Of a stretch of DNA of 64,000 bases, positions 35,443 through 49,546 are shown piece by piece. Position numbers and translations under genes: made by a program. Positions within the stretch are counted from its first letter, which is position 1. The number at the start of each line of letters is the position of its first letter. Below the pieces are notes generated by a model. It saw only the letters and a program-made list of their open reading frames with translations. It ran no database searches and was not told where the DNA came from. Origin of the DNA: Pohlia nutans (Eukaryota; Streptophyta; Bryopsida; Bryales; Mniaceae); contig CM040089.1 of assembly GCA_022496805.1 (NCBI GenBank), forward strand, positions 35,324,372 through 35,388,371, written 5' to 3'.

Positions 35443-38400
35443 ATGGGTCCTGTGCATCTAGTGCGACTCTTGGCATACGCCATGTTGCTCTTGCAACTCG
35501 GCAAGCACACTCAAGGCCAGGACCCGACCTTTCAACAGGTTTACATCTTCAAGAGCACTGATTGTGAGCAGTCCAACGTAACTCCAACTCACTTTTACAA
35601 TTGTAGTTCTGGATCATCATAGGTGCCAATATTTGGGTTATCGATCTCCTCGTGTTTGTCGATCAGTGTTGTAATTGCAGTTCAACTACAGTAGGAGGCT
35701 TGTGTAGTGATCCTAAATTTAGTCATTAATAGCTAGATCTTAGCTTGCACCTGGTTCTCAATTATATATGCCCTGCTAAAACAACTGAATTTCGATCTAA
35801 CGCATAAGTGGAGTAAATCTTGAAAAAACTCAAAACTGGGAAGATTGCACTGATTGAATTAGGATACATCATTTATGAAGCTTTGAATCTCATGTTATTC
35901 ACTTGTTAAAACTAACCACTTGTTGCTCTAGTTAGTGACTATAATTCATTCAAATGCTTCTTGAAGGGGTTCCAAAGTACATAATTTAACAAAAAAAGAA
36001 CACAGTATAATTTAGTGAGTCTATGATGTCCACTAAATAGAATTGAAAAGAGTACTAGTTAGTGTATGTAACACAATTTTATTGATTATTCTGCTGTCAA
36101 TTAATCATATCGGTTGCCAATTAATCATATCGGTTGCTCCGACTAATATCGTGGCTGGCGTTCCAGTGTATGGACTGCGGCAGCTGTACTCGAATTGGAA
36201 CGAAAGCACTCCCGATCTGGGCAAGAACTTGGCAGGATGGAGATTCATTCCCAGTCTTGTGGCTAACACTCCAGATAATTGCCCATGCTATAGTCGGTCG
36301 TGGCAGGGAGTGCTCTGTCTCCGTCAACTTCTGCCCAGTACTCCTAGTGGATTTCACTACCAACTATACAACGTCAGTATCGTCGGCTTGTAAGTTCAAC
36401 TTACAAAACTCACTGGTGTTCATTCAAATGGTGACTGCTTTTCATGCATAAATTGTGGAAATTGGTGATGATCCAAGCTGGTTTCATTGCCTGTCGTTTC
36501 GAGGATGACGATGTTGATTATCATAATGTGCAGGTGTATGTATATCCGAGATCATCTATTAGTTTTCATACTGATCATTGAGTGATTGAAAACCGTGAAT
36601 GATGTATTTGATTTGTGGAATATTATTTGTGTTCAGGGCACTTACGGATGCATCCCTCACAGGCACGCTCCCACCAGCAATCGGCAACCTCAGCAGCCTA
36701 GTCTCTTTGTAAGTGACATCCATTGAATTTAGAGATCATTCGTGGGACTTCCTCGATCAGTCTATGATAAAATATTGCACTCATGACGTCCCATATATGG
36801 CCAATATAATGTGTACATTGCAGTCAGAGAAATTACTCTTTACATGTGCAGTTTCATTTGGGAGTTCAGCCTTGTTTGGTCTCATCTTGTGGATCTCTGG
36901 GCTTAATGCAGGACTATAACAGGGAACCAAGATTTGACAGGTCCATTACCTTCGGAACTGGACTATCTTAGCTATAATCTGAACATCTTGTACGTGAGTA
37001 TACTCCTGAACTCTCGTAACTAAGAATCTCGCCCGCCGTGAGGCTATAACTGTATACCAGGAACCTTACTAGTAGGTTGTCAGGCAACCGTAGACCTCAA
37101 GGTGGAATCCTCTGATGCAATTGAAAGTAGTTTAAAACATTAGATAAAAGTTAGTATTTAATTCTATAGTAAGTTCTGTCATAACTGTTGTAGTAGATAT
37201 CGCGTGATGAATTGATCATTCTCTACGGATACAAATACCTCGCCACCACGACCTCAACAATAATTATTAACAGAGTTCGCCGATGATTTTGTTATCAGGA
37301 ACCTCCAGGGGAACGCTTTCAACGGATCTATACCAACAACACTCACTTCCCTGCTTGAACTTCAGGAGCTGTAAGTATTACAGTAAGTTGGTCCTTTGGA
37401 TCATGGATAAGATCGGACCAGGAGTTAATTACAATCACAGCTGCTCATGTGGTTACCATACCAACTGATTCAGAACTGGATATGTTGTATAATTTTAGAT
37501 TAAATAGTTATAATTGCTGGTATTAATATGAACTCATAAATATTAATTAATAGTTATTGCTGGTATTAATATCAACTGCACGCTCAAGTTAATTTGATCT
37601 CAATCTGCTGCATTTCGGCCATTTCCACGGTAAGTCAAGTGTAGTCAACGCTAAAGTGACTACTAACTAAAGGTGATCTAGTACTAATATATACAACTTA
37701 TTTCTGTCAGTGGGCCTAATTTTCCTATTGTCTAATGATCCATGCACCTTGTTCTGCCAGTGATTTGAGTGGAAACCAATTTGATGGGGATCTGCAAGTT
37801 GATTTCAGAAACTTAACATGGCTAAGGACTCTGAATCTCTCTCGAAACTCACTGTCTGGAAATATACAGCAAGAATATTTTCAAGGTCTGGAACTACTGA
37901 TTACTGTGTAAGCGTGCAACTCTTCAATTCTTTCTTGAGACCAAAACTCTTTGTTGCAGTTACTTAAATTTGAGCACCAAATAAATTTATCTTGCGAGTT
38001 AGACTTTTCAGATTCGTGATCGACTTGGACATAACAGATCATCAAAAATGTTCACAACTCTTCACCTAATTTTGTTGATAATTATATTAACATCTTTCAT
38101 ATAACTTGGAATGCATGCAGGGATTTGTCTACCAACAATTTTATTGGCCCCATTTTCAGCTTGGCAAAGAGCCCTTCTTTGAACACCTTGTAAGTACCAG
38201 TACAAGAATTGTCGTCACTCCAGTTCATTTGCATACAAATAATTATCAATGGACTAACTCTATCAGATATAGTGACTTTGAAAACCATGATCATGTATGT
38301 GATTCAGAAGAAGAAACTGTAAAATAACTGGCTGATGTTTGGTGATTTATTAATTTTGTAAACCAGGAATTTGAGCCGCAACAGTTTCAGTGGAGATTTA

Positions 38401-41400
38401 AGTCTATCAAATATTTTCAACATGAGCTACAGCCCCAACTTAAAAGTAGTAGACCTTTCCAACAACGCATTTACAGGTCCCTTCCCAAATTTCAGTCCAT
38501 GGGCAAACCTAACAGAGTTGTAAGTGGCAGCTAACCTTTCTTTTCAAGGCTGATATATTTAATTTCATATAACTTAAACATTTGGAAAAGTTTATAGTCC
38601 TCTATTACAATCATGCATTATCAAGAAAAATGGACACATGAATGTCATGTTTGTCACAAACGCCACATAAAGCTCTTGTTCATCACTTATAGAGATTATT
38701 CATTGAAGAAAGTTTGAAAGTATTTTAGAATATCTACGGAATATTAGGAATATATTTAACATGTTACTAACTAGGATTTTGTTGTGTCAGTAGGACCCCG
38801 AGTGGGACATATATGTCTACATGACTAACTGTCTTGTCTTGCTACTAAGTAGTGAAAAAGTACATGAAAATAATTAGTAGACCTATTTTAGTTATTTTTA
38901 ATAATCCTCTTTTTGTATACAAAAAAATTTATAACTTTAATAAAAGTATAAAATTACAAATTTTTGGAGGAATCAAACTTAGGATCCCTGTAATTTCATT
39001 TTTATAAATCAAAAGTTTTAAAGCATATAAACATGTTTCAATTGAATTTTAAATTATATTTTTGAATTCCCCTAACCAAGCTGGATTATCAAATATGAAG
39101 GACATCTAGGTGAATTCTTATCATTTTTTCATTTAGTGATAAGACATGTCGTTCATGTAGGACTCGTCTTTTATGACAGGGTTTATTTTGCTTGACCTCT
39201 TAAATGACATTCAAAGTATCGATTGTCGAACACGACACTGAAGACGTCTAGCAAATTCCTATGTTTGTGATAAAAGCATATTCTCAAAATATATATGCAA
39301 TATGCTCCAATATTTTATAATATTCTTAGGATATTTTAGAATATTGAGTATAATCTATGAGTGTTGTTTAATATATTTAAAATTTATTAAATAAGACATT
39401 CTACCATTTCTATGATGAACATCTAATATGACGTCAAGTTAGGAAAAATTGTCAGACAAGACAAAACTGCTACATAAAAAACCTTGGAAATATGTTGGAA
39501 ATGTTTCTCATATTCCATGAAATATTCTAGAATATTTTATAACTCCAATATTTTCAATAAATGTGGGACGAAAGCTCTATGCGACTTCTACGATGAAAAT
39601 GACATTTAATTGTCCATCTATTATTTATGAAAACCTTGTTATTAAGACCTACAAGAAAACTTCACAATAAAACAATTTTCATCCATTACTATTGCTCTAT
39701 TAAACCTCTCCAACAAATATACATTTTGGTTTTAAAAATATAAAGTTCCTACCTTGAGGGTAATTATTTGAGCAAGGATTTGATCCCAATTAGTTTGTTT
39801 CAAAAAGTGGTTTTTTTTTAATTTTGAGTACTAATGCATTTGTCATTTGAAAGCATCTAGTCTTTTGGAATTTATTCTAATACAAGTTTAATTCTTAAAA
39901 ATATTATATTTTCCAAAAAAATTAAATCTATATTAAAAACTATATTATTAACCCCTAAAGAACCAAGTATCCCAAATTGGGCCTCACGATTTTTACCTTT
40001 TTTGAGTATTGGGTCCTACATGAACTTTCTTTACTTTAAATTTATATATTTTTTAACCAATACATGCAATATCCTTCACTAATTTTGATGATATAAAATT
40101 TGGTCCCGTTTGAATTATATTATTCACAATATGATCAATTGAATTTTTCACTCGGGGGGTGCACTCTTTATTAAACCTTGGAATCACGTGCGTTCATGAC
40201 CCCCCTTTAAAATATCCATTGTACAATTACAATATTCTTATATTTGTTCATGTATATATGTATAATGTAAATATACAACGCTATTTTCAGCCCTAATAAA
40301 ATATGCTTTTTGTATGTATACATAGTACGATAGTGTTCAAATTAATCCCCCTCTTGTGCACTCACGTGATTCTTCACACACATAAAAGAGTGCACTCCGA
40401 GATTTTTCATTTTAAAATCATGAAACCTTGGTCCTTTAGAGATTGAATATATAGAAATTATGTCAATAGAAATTATCAACGTTTATCAAAATTACACTAG
40501 TAGAAAAGGTGGTATTACCAAGAGAGATGCTCAGGCAAGTAGTGCCTAATTCCACGCATGCACAGTGATTTTGCTTGGGCATGTCTTTAGGAAGCGCCAC
40601 CTTTTCTACTAGTGTTAAAACATGTATAAAATAATGTATTGTTCAATTATTAAATTTTATTCCTTTTTTGGAAATTGATCTTATATATTTTCCAACTTCT
40701 AACATTGTCATTTAGGTTAGTACATCTTCAATTGGAGTATTAATGTATTATGTGTGATATGTATTTCATCTTTTCAGAGATTTAAGCGACAACCAATTTC
40801 AAAGTACTGACTTTCCGGTCTGGCTCAAGAATCTTAGCAGTCTACAAATTTTGTAAGTTATATATTTATTTTTATTTTATTTTATTTTTTGAAATATTGG
40901 GTGAAAGCATGAAATACAATTTTTACTATTGTTGCATTTGGGGTAGTATTAGGAGTTATTGAGTTAAGGAGTACTATTCATAGCTTTTGGAAAGTTTCTA
41001 AAAATAGACTAAAACATGGAAAATGAGTAGAACATTATAAGTATTATAATCTTAAAAATCTAGGCCTAATAGATATTTTCTCCAAAATTTATACATGGAA
41101 CAAGTTAATGGAAAAATTTGAAAACTAGATACTTTGATGAATAAATTTTTAGAAAATAGTGAATAAATTGTTAGAAAATATTGAAAAATAATAATAATAA
41201 AAAAAAAAAAATTAGATAATTTGATGGAGATGAGATTCTACCAAAAAAATCAAAGGATCCTTCTAAATGTCTAGAAATTGAACTAGAAATGTGTGTGCAA
41301 AAGAGCCTTTTTGGCAGCCATATTTAGAGCATGAAAGTTTTATTTTTGGATGCACAACATATGTAGGTCTAATATGGAAATATACATTCAAAAATTGACA

Positions 41401-44400
41401 TCTAAATTTGTTATTTTTAGTACTCAAAATCTTTAAAACAATGATTTCAACTAAAAGCATTACAAATGAGCAAAATTGCATTTTAAATAGTGAAAAAATT
41501 CATTTAGAAAATAAACGGAAACTATAATTAAAAGGAAAAAATTCACCTTCCCTCTTAATTTAAGCTCCATCCACTCATTTCTTCAAAAGTTATGATAGGA
41601 GACACATAGTACACGCAATATGTGACTTCAATAGAGTACAAATGTTTCATGCATTCACCCATATCTAATCAAGATGTTTACAATTGTAATCCCATCTTAC
41701 TTGAGCTGAAAAATTTATAAATTTGTTTGTGCTTGCAGAAGGCTACAAGGAAACAACCTTATCAGTCAAATCCCAGACCATTTCGTGCAAGACTTCATAC
41801 ATTTAAGGATATTGTAAATGATACTATGCACCCATTTTCTATGTCTTTAAATGATTGTTTTCTTTATGGATTCAAATTCTAAATCACATAAGAAATTTAA
41901 ATTTGACCATTGGTTTGTTGTTGTATATTATTATAGGTAACTCAAAGGTGAACTTAATGTATAAATACTTTAAATACTATGTATGTTCATGTTTCCTTCT
42001 CAAATATCTCTATGTACAATTTTATTCTTATTTTTTTAAATAAAACATAATACGCCTAATATGTGTACAACATATTTTCTATTAAATTTAATACACTCAA
42101 TGTATATAAAATGCACATTCTATGAAATTCATTACGCTGAATTTATGTATAGGTTTCAAATTGATGTTTTAATTAATACCCTTTTTCTGCATTGACAAGA
42201 TGCCAATGTCTTAAATACAATTGATCCCTAAGATGATAAACCATTTAGGTATATCATATTAATATAACTATATTCAACACTTCAAAATAACTTCTTGAAC
42301 ATTTAAATTCAAAATTAGAAGATCCCTAATTGTTGACAATTGCCAATATAATTTCTATATATTGTTTAGATAATCTTTTCATCTAATGAAAATATACTTT
42401 TTTTTAAATTTAAAATACTTGAATTGTTTTTGTGTACTAGTGTAATCGCAACTTACCAACTTGTTAGTAGGTACATACAGCATTAAGAAAACTAGTTTAT
42501 GAGGATCTAACGATGTATGCATTATAGAATATTTTAATGATTCTAGCATTTTATTGTACTTACAGAGTATTGGACGACAACCGTATAAATGGAACACTTG
42601 ACATTGGAGATGTTGTTGGACTTCAAAAGCTTGAATTGCTAAGTATCAAGAATAATAGTATTACAAACGTTCTCTACAATGGCTCATCTTTCAAAAACAT
42701 TGGGAAATTTGGCATCAAGTAAGATACCTAAACTCAACTTTCACCATTACATCTACGTAGAAGTGTTTATGTACATTACTTTTTGAATTGTATGCTATCA
42801 TATTTTATTGTTATAATATTTTTTGAAATCCGATTTTGAAAATTTATCAAGATTTGAATTGGAATAAGAACTGGAAATCTGAATTTGTTGTAGAAATTTT
42901 TATAGAAGAAATTTTATAGAATACTCAAAAGTATTCAAATTTTGTTGGATTTTTTTGTATTAATTTGAATTACTTGATGTATTTTTAGTCTAGATATGAA
43001 AAAAATTAATTAAATTGCCTATTGACACAATGTGTAATTTTTATCAGTCTACAAGGAAATCCGTATTGCAATCAAGTTTCAGCAGCAGACTTTTTGAAAC
43101 AATGTGTTTGTTTACAAAATTGCATCAATGCAGGTAAAACTACTATCACATTCAAGCCAATATTAAACAAGGACCTAAAAGTTTTACATAATAACATGAT
43201 TAAAAGTTCTTTGTGTTGATTAGTACATGCCTGATGCCTCAAAATGGAGTTGGAATAATTCTTTTTCTTTTTCTTTTGCATAATTACATTTAAGGATTTG
43301 ATTGATATCAATAGTTTATGTAAGGGAAACATGAAAAAAACTCCAAAAGAATTTATTTTTTACTAAGTTTTTACAGCCAAAATCTTCATTTTGTTGTGAT
43401 TTATGTTTTTTTTTGTGATTTTTGAAAAAAAGATGAATTTTGTAGACTTAAGTGAAATATTAGGAAAGTTAAGTATAAGAGATTTATATCAAATTTATAG
43501 ATAAAATATATCATACATAATTACACTTGAATAATTTTTATTCCCAATCAAGCACATTCTAAATTATGAAAAGTAAAAAAAATTGTCTCATCGATTTGTA
43601 GACATAGAACTAGGAAATTGTAGATGTTCTTACATTGAAATAAGTTTACAAAAATTTGAATTGAAACTCAATGGAATTGCGATTTATCACACACAGGAGT
43701 ACATTGTCCTTCTTAGGAAGTATGAGATATTTAATTTAACTTTGATGTAATTTCAAATTTCATAATGTGAATGGATGTGCATTGTTCCAGAAACTACTCA
43801 AGGTGGCAATAAAAGTATTCGTGCAGTGGCAATTGCAATAAGTGTTGCAGCTTCATTCTTGGCAATTGCTATATTCATCATCACCATGATATTCTTGAAA
43901 ACCAAAAAAGAAAAACAAGCATTGCGGCTTCAAGTTCAACAACGTAAGTTTAAACATCCATGCAAACAACTTGTACATATACTTATTCATCATAATGAAA
44001 AAGGAATCCCTTGTCAATTTTTTAAAAAGTAGATATAAAAAGCCCAAAATTTTGCAAGGCACTGAATTTTAAATATATTTTGCAGATTTTGCTGAAAAAG
44101 ACATCAAGCCTACAATATTCACTTTCAATGAACTTCGGAATGCCACTGAGGACTTTTCTGAAAGAACCAAAATTGGACAAGGCAGCTTTGGTGCTGTATA
44201 CAAGGTTGTTACTATCAAATGTTTTTATTTTCAAAAATGTTGCCATTAAGCATGCTATTACTTCATAGGTGGAATGCTCAATTCTATCCTTTATTTGCAA
44301 TCATCTTGATGACAACATAATCTACTCCTATTAAAGTAAATAATTTGGCTTGTAGGGTATTCTTCACGGAAATGCTAATCCAGTGGCTGTGAAGCAATTA

Positions 44401-45863
44401 TTCATCAAGAACCAACAAAGCATCACTGAGTTCTTGAACGAAGTGGTTTTGGTGACAGCTATTAAACATCGCAATTTGGTAAATCTCAAAGGTTGTTGCG
44501 TTCGTGAAGACCAAAGGCTTTTGGTTTATGAGTATTTAGACAACAACGATTTAGCACACCATCTATTTCGTAAGTTGACTACCTACATGCTTACATACAA
44601 TCATGTACTCTCTTTAAGTTATTTATGTGCATAGAAAATTAATATCATGTGTTTGAAATTTATGCTTTTAGCATATTTCATTCTTTTAGTGTTTATATTC
44701 TATATAGTTTATTTAATATGCCATCACTGTGGTAGAACTATTTGATGTTAAATTGGCACTTTGTGACACTTTTGACTAAAGGAAAATGGATCTAAGACTT
44801 TGTCATAACATTTGATGTAGATCAAAGAGGAAACCAGTTCTTGACTTGGCCATCACGATTTAACATATGTCTAGGCGTAGCAAGGGGCTTACATTACCTA
44901 CATACATCAGCTCAACCAAGGATTATTCATCGAGATATCAAAGCAAGTAACGTTCTATTGGACCAAGATTTACAACCCAAAATTGCAGATTTTGGATTGG
45001 CTTTACTTTTTCCAGATGAACAAACTCATATTATAACAAGTGACATTGCTGGTACAAGGTGAGCTGGAACTTTGTGCAAAGGGTGGTTTCTATTAAGTAT
45101 CTTTTTATATTGCAAGAAATGCATCAAACAAGGAAACTAATATTTTGCACATTTACAGAGGTTATTGGGCACCCGAGTATGTGACTAGGGGCCAATTAAG
45201 CGAGAAAGTTGACATTTATAGCTTTGGAGTTCTTCTTTTGGAATTGGTTAGTGGAAGAAAGAACATCGATCACAACATGCTAGAGCACCAAGTATATCTC
45301 TGCCATTGGGTATGTGATTGGAACTACATCACAACAATACTTTTGAATTTCAATCAACTTCATTCAAGTTAAATTATTCTATATTTTAGTAAAATGAATT
45401 TCATGATATGTCTATTTCCTTTATATTTGAGCAGCTGATGTTTGGAACAATATCATATAATTCTTTTTTTTGTTTGGTGGTCTCTTAAATTTATACACAG
45501 ACAAAAGAGCTATACAACAATTCCAACGTGATGGAACTTCTTGATCATGTCTTATCTTTAAATAAAGATGAAGAAGTGGAAGTCCGTCGTATCATAAGCA
45601 TAGCTTTGCTATGTATTCAAATGGAACCAGAGGAAAGACCTACAATGGGCGCTATTGTGGCAACTTTAGAAGGGAGTTTAAATTTGGAAGCTGAAAGCAT
45701 GCAAAACTTGTTTAGAGAAAAGGCCCCTTTAACATGGGCAAATCTTGAAGAATATCCTTTACGAAAGGTAGATGATACATCATTGTTTCATTCTGAGACA
45801 ACTAGTTCTTCATCCTTTACTAGTATGGTTGCGATGAAAACTTACAATTACAGTGCTAGGTGA
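35443..45863 (+). CDS. LRR receptor-like Ser/Thr kinase, 18 exons, 853 aa
   Basis: Exons: 35443-35563, 36167-36389, 36637-36708, 36912-36989, 37299-37370, 37761-37907, 38121-38189, 38367-38519, 40778-40852, 41739-41813, 42566-42718, 43048-43133, 43791-43943, 44086-44204, 44356-44569, 44821-45058, 45159-45309 and 45501-45863. All phases agree, and many LRR exons are 69-78 nt, one repeat each, as in plant LRR kinases. There is a signal peptide (1 to about 26), an N-terminal LRR cap ([11 protein letters not shown]...[14 protein letters not shown]), then LRRs ([37 protein letters not shown]) and a Cys-rich spacer. The membrane helix is about 453-477. The RD kinase has GQGSFGAVY (523-528), VAVK (K545), FLNE (E561), HRDIKASN (D642), DFG (D660) and [13 protein letters not shown]. 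The kinase resembles LRR-VIII-2 type, while the ectodomain cap resembles VIII-1. It should sense an extracellular ligand at the plasma membrane. The ligand is unknown. Confidence 0.88.
39952..40442. mobile_element. TTAA element in an LRR-kinase intron, with nested MITE
   Basis: The left end is TTAA plus CCCCTAAAGAACCAAG (TTAA 39948-39951) and the right end CTTGGTCCTTTAGAGATTGA, a decayed GGGGTTAA. It carries the MITE 40155-40398 inside. It lies in the 2.26-kb intron 38520-40777. Confidence 0.6.
40155..40398. mobile_element. About 245-bp MITE, uninterrupted copy
   Basis: The ends GGGGGTGCACTCTTT and AAAGAGTGCACTCC are inverted. This copy reveals the empty site of the foldback insertion at 3341-4329. 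Confidence 0.75.
40495..40614. mobile_element. 120-bp CACTAG MITE, copy 1, TTA duplication
   Basis: The ends CACTAGTAGAAAAGGTGG and CCACCTTTTCTACTAGTG are near-perfect inverted repeats. TTA flanks it (40492-40494, 40615-40617). CACTA-like terminus with a 3-bp duplication. Further copies are at 51633-51752 and 53828-53943. Confidence 0.8.
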
Positions 45864-48577
45864 AGCTCTCCAATTAGATTGAATTTGACATAGTTATACT
45901 AATTTGGTGTAGTGCTTTAGATTAGTTAATTTGTACATAATTGACACATTTTTGTTCATTTGATGTGTGCCATTTAAAATTTCATTTATACCATGTCATT
46001 TTATTCAATTCTACATAGATGTTATATTGGCAATGGAATATGTTTTTTTAAGAAGATCATTATTAATTTGAAGATTTACAAATGCAATGTAAATCTACAA
46101 TGAAGATTCTGAAATGTACGATGAGCCTTAAAAATTGAAATCTATAATTTTTATGAAATATGAAGATTTACAATTAATCAAAAATTGAAATTTGTATTAA
46201 TTTTTAGGAGATGTTGGAAATGTACAATTAAACAAAAAAAATGGAATTTACATTTAAGAAAAGAATTGAAATGTAAAATTATCCAGATTTTTTGAAATCT
46301 AAATTTTTAAAAGATTTTGACAATGTTAGAGATTATAAAATGTATCAACATTTTTATTATTGTAAATGAAAATTATGAAATTGCACATTCAAAAAATTCT
46401 AAAATCTTTATTAAAACTATTATAACTTCAATTTTAACAAAGAATTCTAAATCTATAATAAATTCTAATTTGCATAAATTTTCAAATTTGTGAAATCCAA
46501 AATGTTTATTATGATGAGTATTTAAAAATATTTGAATTTGTAATAAAACCTGTAAAGTTAGCTATATGTATAAAGCTCTACATAGACTATATCAGTTACT
46601 CTTAAATCATTAAAGAAGTTGAAAATAAATCCTTAAGTCAATATTAGAGTTAGTAAAGAAAACTTAGCTTTTTGAACCATGATCTATTAAAGCACTAATC
46701 TTAAAGAAAAATCGTGCATTTTGGGAACAACTGAGAGATTGGGTAGGTATCAATAAGCTTAATTCCCAGTATAATTTTTGAAACTGTTTTTGTAAATGAA
46801 TTGGTAGAATGAATGAATGAGATTTGTGAGAATATCTATTCTTTTCACACAATGTTTAACTTGAAGGGATAGTTATGCTCCATAAACATAAAAAGCCACA
46901 ACACTTATAATAATATATCATATAATAATATATCATATAGATTTGAATTGAATTAAAAATACTTTTTCATTTAAACCATGCAAGAATTTTGAAATTAGTT
47001 TGCAGTGTGTTTGCAATTGATATGCAAATACTCTTACAGTATTATGTAATATAGCTTTGAATTTATTTAAAAGTATTTTTGCCAAAAAAAAAAGTTGCAA
47101 TTCAGAAATGATTTTGAAACATGTTTACGATTGTTACGTTGTTATTTGTATAGTATTATTTTGTATAACTCAAATGAATTGATTTTAAAATGTTATTACA
47201 AAAAGTCTGTAGCAATTGAAAAAGAATCATACAATACAATCTGTACCAAAATTTTAACCTATTTCTTTTAATCTTAAATGGAAAAGTTGTAATAAATTAT
47301 AAACACATTTGTAAGGATTGGTGCAAAAGTGTTGAAATAATTGGTCATTTTATTTACAATCCATGTGTTAGCATGTTTTTAATATTTAATATTTAAAAAA
47401 TTTGAATTATGGTAACCGAGATGATAACATAAAATTTTTGTTGCATTTTTTACGCTTTGTTGTAAGAATCACTGGGGGTACATTGTACAGTACATTATGT
47501 TGAGAATCACGTGCGTTTATGACCCCCTCTAAAAACACCTTGTGTACAAGGGGTTATATGTTTAAAATCCTTTGTATAAAGATCTATTCTGCCCTAAATA
47601 TATGTTTAATGTAAGTATATGTCAATATTTTCAGCTCTAAATATGTTTATTGTATGTATATGTAATACAACAATGTTCAAATTAATACCCCTCATATGCA
47701 TTCATTGACTTACATATACTTGTATGTGTTTAGTATAGTGCACCTTCCAGGCAAAAATCTATAAACTTTTTTCCATTACAAAATCATTGCAAAAAGTGTC
47801 ATCAATATTTTGCCACCAATAGTTAAGCTGCTTAGCAATGGAACTATTTTTGGATAATCCTACTTCAAATTCCATAGTTCAATCACATTGGATATAATCA
47901 TAGTTTTAGGAGCACTAAGTTAACTCATGTCCCTCTTCAAAGTGGATAATGTTTTGATATATCTCTCTTCTTCATTGAATAGGGGTATTAAGGGGACCAA
48001 AGAATTAGAGGGACTTACCTTGTAAGAATTACCTTGTAATAAGAAAATTATTGTGTGGAAAAAACAATTAAAGAATTGAGCATTTTTGAATATTTGTGTA
48101 ATTTTTTATTTTTTTAAATTAATGTGTTTTTTCAATATTGGTAAATATTTATATAGTGTGAAATGTCAATAAATTAGTATAGATCCCGTTAATACCCCTA
48201 TTCAATGTAGATAGAAAAATGTTTTCATGTCTAAGTGAATAATGGGTATAGATTCTCATGTCTATCTTTGAAATACAAAATAAATGGACAAAATATATTT
48301 GCTTATGAAACTTGACAAAGAGAAAAGACATGGCACTTAGACTACCAAAGGGGGTGGGGGGTGGTTTTGCTAACACTTCCTCTTTGCCGACAATAAGGTT
48401 TATTTCAAGACTTTGAACTTTGCGTAGCAACAATTGTTTTTTACACATCAAGGCCAATGTAGTTTACACATGATACAAAATTGAAACTATAAAGATTAAT
48501 AATTTTGCAATTGTAATCCCCTCAATAGTCTCATCTTGTTTTAAACTAAGTAAAATGAAAGTTGTTTGTCCTTGCAG
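45864..48577. other. AT-rich spacer between the LRR kinase and its broken duplicate
   Basis: No gene seen. The sequence is very AT-rich with poly-A and poly-T patches. The only structured element recognised is the MITE at 47473-47748. Since 48578 onward is a copy of exon 11 and beyond, earlier exons of the duplicate may have been lost or lie here beyond recognition. Confidence 0.55.
47473..47748. mobile_element. MITE of the GTGCACTCTTT family, diverged
   Basis: It shares AATCACGTGCGTTTATGACC, CCTTTGTATA, TTTATTGTATGTATATG and ATACTTGTATGTGTTTAGTA with 20975-21358 and the end AGTGCACCTTCC. Confidence 0.6.
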
Positions 48578-48586
48578 AAGGCCTAA

Positions 48587-49546
48587 CCCTTTAGTGCCCA
48601 GCTAACCACTAGATAGTCGTTGGGTCATCTAAAACCTTAATAATGGAAAATCCGTGATGAACTGCACTCTGATGTGCGAAGTTCAGATGTGTAGCTTTTT
48701 AAGGACCACCTTCTTGAATTTTCATTTTTTGATTTTGCACTCTCCAACTATCTAAATACGCATGTATGAAAGTGTAAATACGGCACATACGTGTAAACTC
48801 GCAGAAAGAAAGTCGGGTGTGAGTGTAAAGGACACTACCCTTCGGATATTTTGTGCACTAGTTTGGAAGTTCTACGGAAAGAAAAGCTAGGTGTTAGCAT
48901 GTGGGAGAGAAAGAGAGAAACATAAAGAAAGTTGGAGTATTATATATGAAACTGTAGCATTATGGCGTAGTTGATGGTATTCAGCTATTTCTTTGGGTTA
49001 TTTTCTAGGATTATCATACAGTTTGCAAACCTTATATGCACCTTGAGCAGAAACTGTAACTTGATCAAGGTGGTTTGGATTACTTGATCAAGGTGGTTTG
49101 GATTCCACGATCATGTTTTATGGTATAAAGAATCTGCAAGAACCGTATACGTTTGCCTGGGCCGAAGAAAAAAATTCAGCAATACTTATGTGTGTGTCCA
49201 TTTGATGCATGTGATGAACTGAATCAAAGAGGACGAGATGCTCAAAGGCTGAACCGAAGTTTCAAGAATGTAAAAAATGGTAACCCTACGTTCAAAAGGA
49301 CCAAATTCACCACCCTTGAAATTGTCTCCTCCCGGTCCACAATATACGGTTGCATCTGGTGTTATAATCTCCAAAACCAACGGTCCGATGATTCCAAAAT
49401 TTACACATCGTCTTCTTTGATGTGTGCTTTTCAAAATCATACGGTTGAATTGAGCACTGAACTCTGAACAAGAAGCAGATTACAATCAGAAAAAAAAATA
49501 CCCAGAAAAAGGCATGGCGAGCAAAACAGCCCTGGGCGGTAAAGGG
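48587..49546. mobile_element. 960-bp TTAA element interrupting a pseudogene exon
   Basis: The left end is CCCTTTAGTGCCCAG after CTAA (48583-48586, a mutated TTAA) and the right end CTGGGCGGTAAAGGG before TTAA 49547-49550. It is the same family as 24100-24931. Comparison with the intact exon 41739-41813 fixes the insertion point. The open frame 49153-49467 has no motif. Confidence 0.78.

Noticed and set aside
36043..36451. Independent 105-116-codon proteins at 36043 and 36134
   Set aside because: The 36043 frame is the LRR kinase exon 36167-36389 extended into intron sequence; the 36134 frame is its shadow.
36530..36560. Alternative acceptor (GTGCAG) between LRR exons 2 and 3
   Set aside because: Using it would break the reading phase and the LRR pattern. 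The acceptor at 36636 gives [19 protein letters not shown], an exact 72-nt LRR exon.
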